Shown piece after piece: positions 8,668 through 20,538 of a stretch of DNA of 64,000 nucleotides. Source of the DNA: Bacillus_BD sp963765265 (GTDB lineage: Bacteria > Bacillota > Bacilli > Bacillales > Cytobacillaceae); assembly GCA_963765265.1 (NCBI GenBank), contig CAVXVN010000005.1:558001-622000 (forward strand), in the 5' to 3' direction. The notes beneath the pieces were generated by a model. The model saw only the letters and a list, made by a program, of their open reading frames with translations, was not told the origin of the DNA and did no database searches. A program made the position numbers and the translations under genes. Each line of letters begins with the position of its first letter. The first letter of the stretch is position 1.

Positions 8668-9431
8668 TGAATATGAAATCTAAACGAATTTTGCCTTGGA
8701 TTATTCCTATTGTTTTAATTGGATCATGGCAGTTATTTTCATCACTAGGCATTTTATCTTCAAGAGTGTTGCCTAACCCGATCGATATTTTTACGGCTGC
8801 TACGGAATTAGCAAAGAGTGGACAATTAGGCTCTCATGTGTGGATAAGCACAAAAAGAGCATTTTGGGGATTCATTGTAGGTGGAGGGATCGGTTTTATT
8901 TTGGGTTTAGTGAATGGTCTTTCAAAAACATCGGAATCTTTATTAGACTCTTCCATTCAAATGATTCGAAATATTCCCCATTTAGCATTAATACCAATTG
9001 TCATTCTTTGGTTTGGAATAGAAGAGGAAGCTAAATTATTTCTTGTAGCCTTAGGTACTTTTTTTCCGATTTATTTAAACACATTTCACGGAATACGTTC
9101 TGTAGACAAGTCTTTAATTGAAATGGCGAAAGTATATGAACTTAAAGGATTCTCATTGTTTTGGCATATTATTTTTCCAGCCTCTTTACCTTCCATTCTT
9201 GTTGGAGTGCGATATGCATTAGGGATTACATGGGTAACGTTAATTGTAGCCGAAACGATTGCATCAAATTCTGGAATTGGATATATGGCCATGAATGCTA
9301 GAGAGTTTATGCAACTTGACGTTGTAGTCTTAAGTATTATTCTTTATGCACTTTTAGGAAAACTGTCCGACGTAGCAGCAAAAGTAGCAGAAAGAAGATT
9401 TTTAAAATGGCATCCAAGCCATCAAAAATGA
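8667..9431 (+). CDS. ssuC: Aliphatic sulfonate ABC transporter permease SsuC
   Basis: Membrane subunit of 254 residues with about six hydrophobic segments and the inner-membrane permease signature around LIEMAKVYELKGFSLFWH, which contacts the ATPase. It is a diverged paralogue of the permease at 653-1483: both start with a Pro-rich first helix and share FFPLYL/FFPIYL and SIQMIRN/SIQMLRT segments. The ATG overlaps the ssuD stop; a second ATG six bases on (8673) is also possible. Confidence 0.92.
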   Translation: MNMKSKRILPWIIPIVLIGSWQLFSSLGILSSRVLPNPIDIFTAATELAKSGQLGSHVWISTKRAFWGFIVGGGIGFILGLVNGLSKTSESLLDSSIQMIRNIPHLALIPIVILWFGIEEEAKLFLVALGTFFPIYLNTFHGIRSVDKSLIEMAKVYELKGFSLFWHIIFPASLPSILVGVRYALGITWVTLIVAETIASNSGIGYMAMNAREFMQLDVVVLSIILYALLGKLSDVAAKVAERRFLKWHPSHQK

Positions 9432-9447
9432 TTTGGAGGTGTAATGG

Positions 9448-10200
9448 GTGACAATGGTACAAGGAAATGAACCAATCTTAAAACTTTCGAATATAAGTAA
9501 AGCATTTGACAATAAGGAGGTTTTAAGAAAATTAGATTTACAAGTGAATACGGGGGATTTCGTTGCAGTGGTAGGGAGAAGTGGCTGCGGGAAAAGTACT
9601 TTATTACGAATTATTGCTGGACTAGAACAAATAAGTTCAGGAAATTTAACTGTTAATGGTCAGGAACTAAATGGTCGGAATAAAAGTGCGAAAATAATGT
9701 TTCAGGATGGACGGCTGCTTCCTTGGAAAAAAGTATACGATAATGTAGGTATAGGGTTAAAGCTCGATTCGCAAAAGCAGCAGATTCTAAAAATACTAGA
9801 ACAGGTCGGATTATCCGATCGTTCGCAAGCCTGGCCATCTGAACTATCTGGTGGACAGCAACAAAGAGTGGCACTTGCTAGAGCTCTAATCCATGAACCA
9901 CAACTACTTTTATTGGATGAACCGCTGGGTGCGCTTGATGCATTAACAAGGATTGAAATGCATGAATTAATTGAAAATCTTTGGAGAGAAAAGCAATTAA
10001 CAGCTATCCTCGTCACACATGATGTGGAGGAAGCCGTTGCGCTAGCAAATCGAGTAATATTAATTGAAGATGGTGAGATTGTGCTGGATCTTCCTAATCG
10101 TTTACCTTACCCTCGGCAAAGAGACAATGCTATTTTTTCTAAACTAGTTAGTCAAATTTTGAATAAGATTTTGGGTGATAGAAGAAAAGCCTGCACCTGA
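9448..10200 (+). CDS. ssuB: Aliphatic sulfonate ABC transporter ATP-binding protein SsuB
   Basis: ATPase of the importer, 250 residues, intact. Walker A GRSGCGKST (near residue 44), Q-loop FQDGRLLPW, signature LSGGQQQR, Walker B LLLLDEP and the H-loop VTHDVEEA are all present, followed by the PYPRQRD tail seen in SsuB/TauB. It uses a GTG start with GGAGG 8 bases upstream. It ends the ssuEADCB unit; no stop-proximal terminator is seen until 10381, after the ssuE remnant. Confidence 0.93.
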   Translation: MTMVQGNEPILKLSNISKAFDNKEVLRKLDLQVNTGDFVAVVGRSGCGKSTLLRIIAGLEQISSGNLTVNGQELNGRNKSAKIMFQDGRLLPWKKVYDNVGIGLKLDSQKQQILKILEQVGLSDRSQAWPSELSGGQQQRVALARALIHEPQLLLLDEPLGALDALTRIEMHELIENLWREKQLTAILVTHDVEEAVALANRVILIEDGEIVLDLPNRLPYPRQRDNAIFSKLVSQILNKILGDRRKACT

Positions 10201-10283
10201 TTTAACACTAACGAATTGATTTATACGTATAGAAGCTCTATCTGAACTTGAACACCAAAGGTTTTAAAGTATCAACACTTTTG

Positions 10284-10364
10284 GATTCTGAAGTTGAACA
10301 AAGATTGAGATCGTCTGTCAATGATTTACGCGAATCCTTTCGAGAACAAGCAAAATCAATTTAA
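10284..10364 (+). pseudogene. Remnant of a second ssuE (C-terminal end only)
   Basis: One reading frame gives 26 residues plus stop that match the C-terminus of the SsuE at 5871: DSEVEQRLRSSVNDL against DTEVETRLRSSVHNL, then RESFREQAKSI against LESIREQTQSI. Degraded sequence just upstream can be read as the preceding residues with gaps. There is no start or flavin site. It marks an earlier, larger duplication of the sulfonate genes. Confidence 0.75.
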
Positions 10365-10380
10365 TACGATAACTATTCAC

Positions 10381-10427
10381 AAAAAAGAAAATGGACCTCT
10401 TAATCCTGGGTCCATTTTCTTTTTTTG
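10381..10427 (+). terminator. Rho-independent terminator closing the sulfonate island
   Basis: Arms AGAAAATGGACC and GGGTCCATTTTCT, a ten-base loop and a T-run. The A-run on the other arm makes it potentially bidirectional. It follows the ssuE remnant. Confidence 0.85.
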
Positions 10428-10577
10428 ATTACATGTCCAGCAATTTGTTTTAAAGAAAGGATGATTAACTATTCATACGTCTCAGGTCTTATAGATAAAT
10501 CATTCTATAGTTCATTGCTCGAAATCATGCTCTCACTTAAGATAAGACTATAATATTAAGTGAAAGTAGGTGTTTTT

Positions 10578-11349
10578 TTGCAAAAGAACCTTATCGTTAT
10601 TATCATACTTTTAGGTGCTTTTCTTCTATTAATAAGTGTTCCTTCATTATTACCATTTGGAAAACAAACAGCAGAGTTAACAGATGACATTGATGTAATT
10701 GAAATTGATGTTTCGGGAATTAGTACGACGATCATTCCTGATAAAAGAGACAATGTGGAAGCGGATCTAGACGGAAATGGTTCTGTTCAAGTTAAGAAGA
10801 GTGGTAACAGTTTAGAGGTGGAGTACAAACGCAAATGGTATCAAGCATTTGGATTTTTTAAGCGTCCAAAGCTAACAGTCTATCTTCCAGACGACTATCA
10901 ACGAGATTTGGCCATTGAAGTGGGTTCTGGAAATGTGAATTCAAAAGATTTGCATCTTAATAATCTCTTATTAGATGTCAATTCTGGAAATGTGAATCTG
11001 GATTCGATTACGACTCAAACGGGTGTACTAGATGTGAGTTCAGGGAATATTGATTTACAACAATATACTGGACAGCTTGAGGCAGATGTTTCATCAGGTA
11101 ACTTATCTATTCAAATGGATGAATTAACGGATTCAGTTAAAGTGGATGTGAGTTCTGGTCATGTAGAATTGGATTTACCTAGTGATGCAAATTTTACATT
11201 AAATGGGGAAGTGAACAGTGGCAGTCATTTCGAATCGATTTGCTCTTGAAAATCAACAGGAAAATAAGCATGAACTTAAGGGGATACATGGATCAGGTGA
11301 GCATCATTTAGATTTGAGTGTATCAAGTGGTAAGATTGATATACAATAG
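10578..11349 (+). pseudogene. LiaG-like DUF4097 membrane-anchored beta-repeat protein, one frameshift
   Basis: One N-terminal membrane helix, then a DUF4097-type beta-solenoid with repeated SGN turns (VGSGNVNSKDL, VNSGNVNLDSI, VSSGNIDLQ, VSSGNLSIQ, VSSGHVELD). Proteins of this type include LiaG of the envelope-stress operon. A shift near 11225-11240 ends the long frame early; the next frame carries the expected ending through LSVSSGKIDIQ to a stop at 11349. A TATAAT box at 10549-10554 puts transcription near 10561, which favours the TTG at 10578 over the GTG at 10560. Role in this organism is not shown. Confidence 0.65.
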
Positions 11350-11437
11350 TTATCAGCAAAATAATCATATAGTTTGAAACCTTTTTTATATTATTTTCGT
11401 ATATATAGTAAAAATTATTATGAGGTGAAAAGGATAT

Positions 11438-12076
11438 ATGTATGTGCAACAAACTGTTAATGGGCATTTGCCTTCTGTATTACGTGCGTTTGCTCTCTCA
11501 TTAGGATTTGCCTTTATTGGTACGATGGCAGGTGTTTTCGTTCCGCCGGCATTGTTTTTGCCACTCGTTATTCTTGAAGTGGTTATGCTGTTATTTGCGT
11601 TTTTTATCCGCAGAAAAAAGTTCATGTCCTACACATTTTTATATTCATTTACGTTTATTTCAGGTATAACAACGTATCCCATTGTTTCCCATTATCTTGC
11701 TACCATTGGACCCAACCCTGTATTGTTGGCACTAGCAACAACAACAGTTGTATTTGGTGGACTCGCCATATACGCGTCAACAACCAAACGTGATCTCTCC
11801 TTTTTAGGCGGGATGCTGATGGCAGCACTTCTTGCTCTAATTGCCATCTCTATTTTTAATATTATTTGGCCATTAAGCTCAACAGGAATGCTCGCCTTCT
11901 CTTTTGTGGGTGTGCTTGTATTTAGCGGTTATGTTTTATTCGACTTCAATCGAATGAAGCAATATGGCGTATCTGCTGAAGAAGTTCCTTTAATGGCTCT
12001 TAACTTATATCTTGATTTTATTAATTTGTTTACCAGTATTTTGCGTATTTTTGGTATTCTTGGGAGCAAGGATTAA
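11438..12076 (+). CDS. yetJ: BAX inhibitor-1 (BI-1/YccA) family membrane protein, YetJ-like
   Basis: A 212-residue protein made of seven hydrophobic segments, the length and layout of B. subtilis YetJ, a pH-sensitive calcium-leak channel of the TMBIM/BI-1 family. The family's conserved late segment is recognisable: GYVLFDFNRMK followed by ALNLYLDFINLF, containing the two aspartates of the di-aspartyl sensor. AAAAGGA precedes the ATG. It stands alone between a frameshifted gene and a strong terminator. Confidence 0.85.
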   Translation: MYVQQTVNGHLPSVLRAFALSLGFAFIGTMAGVFVPPALFLPLVILEVVMLLFAFFIRRKKFMSYTFLYSFTFISGITTYPIVSHYLATIGPNPVLLALATTTVVFGGLAIYASTTKRDLSFLGGMLMAALLALIAISIFNIIWPLSSTGMLAFSFVGVLVFSGYVLFDFNRMKQYGVSAEEVPLMALNLYLDFINLFTSILRIFGILGSKD

Positions 12077-12082
12077 TCTGAT

Positions 12083-12125
12083 AAAAGCCAATGGACTGAA
12101 TGAAATTCAGATCCATTGGCTTTTT
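12083..12125 (+). terminator. Rho-independent terminator after yetJ
   Basis: Arms AAAAGCCAATGGA and TCCATTGGCTTTTT enclose a short loop. Between here and the next gene at 12381 I see only AT-rich sequence and no further feature. Confidence 0.85.
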
Positions 12126-12380
12126 CGTTTATGAATTATACCAGAACACCCGTGAAGTTGTGGGATGAATAGGATTCGGTTATTGATGGAGCTTTTGTAC
12201 ATTAATAACCGACATATGTAAAGTGAAAGCAACTTAAAATAATGATATTAACAACAAAATCACCTATACATATTAGCCAAAAGGGTAGGGTTTAAAAACA
12301 AAATATTATCGATTATAATAAATGAATATTACCTAAACGAATGAACTCATTAACGATGGTTGCATAGAAAAGGAGATATA

Positions 12381-13166
12381 ATGGAATACAAATTACTTTT
12401 TTTAGATATAGATGGAACGATTTTAATGCCGGATCATACTTACAGTCATTCAACTAAGGATTCTATTATTCAGTTGAAAAATCAAGGAATTGAAGTCTTT
12501 ATCGCAACGGGGAGACCCCTTCATGAAATTAAAGAGCTAGGCGAGGAATTGAATGTAGACTCTTTTATTGCTTATAATGGTGCATATGCTGTCTATAATA
12601 AACAAACAATCGTCGATGAGCCGATGGAAGGTCTTCAAGTTCAGAGGTTTCTAGAAATCGCTAAGGAAAAGAACCACGAAATGGTCTTATATGCAAATGG
12701 AAAGAATTATTATACATCGCTTGATAAACCTGTTGTAACTAATTTCATCAAAACATTTCAGTTAAGGCACAATGCATTATTTACGAATGAAGTAAGTGAT
12801 CCGATTATAGGGATTACATTAATGAACTTAATCCCATCACAAACAGCTCTTTATGAATGGGATGATAATATTCATCTATCTCAGGTGAATGTAGAAGGAA
12901 ACAAACATGCTTATGATATTATTCGTAATAATGTAAATAAAGGGGAAGCCGTAAAAAAGGTGCTTCAACGACTAAATATAAAAATGGAACAATCAATCGC
13001 ATTTGGGGACGGAATGAATGATAAAGAAATGTTGCAGGCAGTAGGAGAAGGTTTTGCAATGGCAAATGCACATCCTGAACTTTTCGACTATGCCAAGCAT
13101 AGAACAACATCCGTATCAGATTCTGGCATCTTTAATGGATTAAAAAAATTAGGCTTGGTCAAATAA
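12381..13166 (+). CDS. Cof-type HAD-superfamily phosphatase
   Basis: Haloacid-dehalogenase-fold hydrolase of 261 residues with a C2B-type cap, the Cof subfamily that dephosphorylates sugar phosphates, FMN and similar small substrates. Motif I is LFLDIDGTI at the N-terminus, motif II is ATGRP (near residue 43), and motifs III/IV are the late lysine and FGDGMNDKEML. The ATG at 12381 has AAAGGAGAT upstream; an earlier TTG overlaps this site. Bacillus genomes carry many paralogues, so the substrate cannot be assigned. Confidence 0.9.
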   Translation: MEYKLLFLDIDGTILMPDHTYSHSTKDSIIQLKNQGIEVFIATGRPLHEIKELGEELNVDSFIAYNGAYAVYNKQTIVDEPMEGLQVQRFLEIAKEKNHEMVLYANGKNYYTSLDKPVVTNFIKTFQLRHNALFTNEVSDPIIGITLMNLIPSQTALYEWDDNIHLSQVNVEGNKHAYDIIRNNVNKGEAVKKVLQRLNIKMEQSIAFGDGMNDKEMLQAVGEGFAMANAHPELFDYAKHRTTSVSDSGIFNGLKKLGLVK

Positions 13167-13248
13167 AATATCATTTAAATGAAAACATGTCCTCCTTTTA
13201 CAACTTGTTGCATATATTAATTTCAGCGAAGTGTATGGGAGGAGAACG

Positions 13249-13524
13249 ATGTTTCATTTCATAGAGAAGTCTATTTTCTGGATGGCATTACTAAGAATTT
13301 TTTCTGGGAGTTTAGAAATATTTGTTGCATTTTTGATCTTGAAATTTAACAATGTTGAAAAAGCTCTGGTTATGAATAGTTCGCTTGCGTTAGTAGGTCC
13401 GATCATTTTAATTATCACTACAACGATTGGTCTATTGGGAATAGCTGAAAAGGTATCAGTAACAAAACTAATTTGGATATTTAGCGGAGTGGCATGTATT
13501 CTTTACGGTGTTCGTAGTAATTAA
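13249..13524 (+). CDS. yqhV: YqhV-like DUF2619 membrane protein
   Basis: A 91-residue protein with three hydrophobic helices, matching the size and pattern of YqhV (DUF2619), found across Bacilli and encoded near sporulation genes in B. subtilis. Recognisable parts are the WMALLRIFSGSLEI start, the LALVGPIILI helix and the C-terminal ACILYGVRSN. GGAGGAG lies 4-10 bases before the ATG at 13249. Function unknown. It is separated from the usual spoIIIA neighbours here. Confidence 0.75.
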   Translation: MFHFIEKSIFWMALLRIFSGSLEIFVAFLILKFNNVEKALVMNSSLALVGPIILIITTTIGLLGIAEKVSVTKLIWIFSGVACILYGVRSN

Positions 13525-13558
13525 TATTTATGGAAGCAGTAAATAGAGAAAGATAAAA

Positions 13559-13609
13559 ATAACAGCAATCATCAACTTTTTTTTAATAGAGTGATGTTTG
13601 TTGTTTTTT
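13559..13609 (+). terminator. Rho-independent terminator after yqhV
   Basis: An imperfect stem (AACAGCAATCATCA with TGATGTTTGTTGTT) around a T-rich loop ends in a long T-run. Confidence 0.65.
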
Positions 13610-13769
13610 TATCTTTGAAAATAATAGTATAATAGGTATTGACTTAGATAAAAGATAATGTTAAATTTAAAAACGTCACTAATTCGCAAGTTGATTTTCA
13701 AGTCTTCTTGAAAAATATTATCCTATTAAATAACACTGGATAATGGTGAAAGAAAACTTTAAAAAGAAG

Positions 13770-13798
13770 TTGACTTCAACGAATGAAGATGGTATTAT
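13770..13798 (+). promoter_or_regulatory. rRNA operon promoter
   Basis: TTGACT (13770-13775), 17 bases, TATTAT (13793-13798), about 120 bases before the 16S gene. A second weaker candidate lies upstream (TTGATT near 13691, TATTAT after 19 bases), fitting the usual tandem rrn promoters. A boxA-like GTTCTTTGAAAACTAAA follows near 13833 and recurs in the 16S-23S spacer, consistent with antitermination. Confidence 0.65.
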
Positions 13799-13920
13799 TA
13801 ATTCTGTTGTCACTTCGGTGGACATCAGATATAGTTCTTTGAAAACTAAACAAAATCTAAACGTCAACGTTTTATTTTTAAGTCTTTTTTAAAAGACAAC
13901 AATTGAGCAAGTCAAACAAT

Positions 13921-15481
<1,561 letters not shown>

Positions 15482-15761
15482 TTACGGAAAACTTTGGTTT
15501 ATACCAAAGTTAAATAAGTTGACGCTTAGATCTTTGTTTAGTTTTGAGAGAATTATATTCTCTTAAAAAACACGTTCTTTGAAAACTAAATAGAAACGAA
15601 ATAAGAAGATAAAATATCACCATTAAGATAAATCTCTATATCTTATCTTTCGAATTTGTTTTTACAAATTTAGATTCGAAGGTATCAGTAGAGAGCACAA
15701 GACCGGAGTGAAAATAGAAGCAAGCTGACGCAGAGATGCGCCGCTTATATTTACACGACAT

Positions 15762-18694
<2,933 letters not shown>

Positions 18695-18761
18695 AAAATG
18701 AAAAATGATATTTTACTTCTTATTTCACCTTCTATTTAGTTTTGAAAGAATGTAACACAAG

Positions 18762-18878
<117 letters not shown>

Positions 18879-18883
18879 AAACG

Positions 18884-18911
18884 AAGAGTACCTAATGGGT
18901 GCTCTTTTTTG
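18884..18911 (+). terminator. rrn operon terminator
   Basis: AAGAGTACC, a four-base loop, GGGTGCTCTTTTTT, directly after 5S. No tRNA cluster follows. Confidence 0.8.
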
Positions 18912-19034
18912 TCGTCTTCATTAATATAGGAATTAACACACTTGATCATAATGAAAGATGAGGTTGGCTACTTCTTTTGATAAGATGATAAAAGAACAAT
19001 ACAAAAGATGTTCATTAAAGGAGTGATACAATAA

Positions 19035-19754
19035 ATGGAATTCAATGAGATGCACACTAATGATCATGCGTGTGATCATCATCCAAACGGAACAAACAAA
19101 TCATGTATTGCTTTGGTACCCATTTTTAACCATTTAGAAGAAGAACCAATGAAAGAAATCATGGGGACTGCCCAATCCGTTTCATATAAAAGAGGAGAAA
19201 ATATTTACCAAGCAGGCAATCAATCAGATTCTCTTTACATAGTAAACAAAGGAAAAATAAGAATTTATCGATTATCTGAGTCAGGAAAAGAACAGATCGT
19301 TCGAATTTTATATCCAGGAGATTTTACTGGTGAACTAGCTTTATTTAGCAATAGTATTCATGAATCCTTTGCAGAAGCAATGGAAGAAACCCAAGTATGT
19401 ATGATTACACGATCAGATTTACAGGAATTTTTGTTGAAATATCCTTCAATTTCACTAAAGATCCTAGCAGAGTTTTCAAACAGATTAGAACAGTCAGAGA
19501 AACAAACAGCTCGTTTTGCAACTGAAAAGGTTGAAACACGGCTTGCCCTATTCTTAGCAGAATGTTTAGATCATGAAGGTCGATCAAATGAATTTGTATT
19601 ACCTATGAGTAAAAAAGACTTGGCCTCCTATTTAGGAACCACACCCGAAACCATCAGCCGAAAGATGTCTGATCTTGAAGAAGCCGGTTATATTAAACAG
19701 AAGGTACATAAGAGAATTGAAATTTTAGATTTAGATGGATTACTTCTGGTATGA
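19035..19754 (+). CDS. Crp/Fnr-family transcriptional regulator with Cys/His-rich N-terminus
   Basis: A 239-residue regulator. Residues ~30-140 form the cyclic-nucleotide-binding-like beta roll (YKRGENIYQAGNQSDSLYIV, then YPGDFTGELALF). A dimer helix follows, then a winged helix with the Fnr-type recognition helix GTTPETISRKMSDLEE. Before the domain there is a His/Cys stretch (HACDHH, then SCIALVPIF) with cysteines near residues 13 and 24 and a further one near 118; an oxygen- or redox-sensing Fe-S site is possible but not proven. AAAGGAG precedes the ATG. It stands alone between the rrn operon and the metE leader. Confidence 0.85.
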   Translation: MEFNEMHTNDHACDHHPNGTNKSCIALVPIFNHLEEEPMKEIMGTAQSVSYKRGENIYQAGNQSDSLYIVNKGKIRIYRLSESGKEQIVRILYPGDFTGELALFSNSIHESFAEAMEETQVCMITRSDLQEFLLKYPSISLKILAEFSNRLEQSEKQTARFATEKVETRLALFLAECLDHEGRSNEFVLPMSKKDLASYLGTTPETISRKMSDLEEAGYIKQKVHKRIEILDLDGLLLV

Positions 19755-19963
19755 CATAGAACGACTTTTGTTTTAAGCATATTCAAATTGTAAATCTAGA
19801 GGATCCTAATCAATAAAGGATTATTAATGGAAATCTTTTGAACCCTTAATCTTGAATGATCATTTTTATGATAAGTATGGTTAGTAAGACTTATCTGAAT
19901 TAATAAAAAAACACTTGCGGAAACAGACTATATGATATAACCTTAGATTTAATTCATTTTCAA

Positions 19964-20173
19964 CCCATCTTCACGGGCAGTAAAACCCCAACTCGAGATT
20001 CTAAGTACACGAAAGAAGGTAGGTTGGGGGAGCAACTGCCCGTAAAGATCCGACAAGATCTTTTCTTAGAGCTTCAGCTCTTAGAAAAGTCAGTCAGGCT
20101 CAGCGTGATAAGTGCGACTAACCATCAGTGGGGATGAAGAAATACCCCCCACTGATGGAAGTCTACTTTATCG
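19964..20173 (+). repeat. Structured repeat, copy 1
   Basis: About 210 bases that recur at 55195-55398 in the same orientation. It contains an outer stem CGGGCAGT / ACTGCCCG around an inner stem ACCCCAAC / GTTGGGG, a second hairpin TTTTCTTAGAGC / GCTCTTAGAAAA, and a third hairpin CCATCAGTGGGG / CCCCACTGATGG. The inner stem changes on both sides between the copies (AAC/GTT here, CACC/GGTG in copy 2), so structure is conserved. No reading frame is shared. It ends only about a dozen bases before the metE cobalamin riboswitch. It may be a transposase-less IS200/IS605-type derivative or a structured RNA. Confidence 0.75.
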
Positions 20174-20185
20174 TAAATCGACAAA

Positions 20186-20420
20186 AAAATAATGTTCGAG
20201 CAATAGGTGTGAAAAGCAGCAGTTATCATGCTTTTCACTTAAAAGGGAAGTTCGGTGTAAATCCGACACGGTCGCGCCACTGTTATGGGAAGCATCCTAT
20301 CATAAACCACTATTTCATTATGAAATGGGAAGGGGATAGGAAGCGATGAACCTAAGTCAGGAGACCTGCCTATTGTTTTGCGCTTATTACCTACGCGAAA
20401 ATAGGGAGGAGTGATGGTCA
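20186..20420 (+). ncRNA. Cobalamin (B12) riboswitch upstream of metE
   Basis: Contains the core GGGAAGTTCGGTGTAAATCC, then CGCGCCACTGT, and the B12 box AAGTCAGGAGACCTGCC at 20354-20370. The 3' side is followed by a terminator at 20472, so B12 binding should stop transcription before metE, which makes the B12-independent methionine synthase. Boundaries are approximate. Confidence 0.93.
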
Positions 20421-20471
20421 TATGTTGAAACCCATTGTGAGTCTCAATACTAGTTAACTATGTCTATCATT

Positions 20472-20503
20472 AGTCTCTCTTTCTTGTAAAGAGGGGCTTT
20501 TTT
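20472..20503 (+). terminator. Terminator of the metE B12 riboswitch
   Basis: AGTCTCTCTTT, loop CTTGT, AAAGAGGGGCT and six T, lying between the riboswitch and the metE ribosome binding site: the expression platform. Confidence 0.75.
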
Positions 20504-20538
20504 ATTGGGATGAATCATAATGAGATGGGGGAAATGTC

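Noticed and set aside
19795..19806. TCTAGAGGATCC, identical to a cloning-vector polylinker
   Set aside because: Only 12 bases match and the flanks are ordinary AT-rich genome sequence; chance is the simpler explanation.
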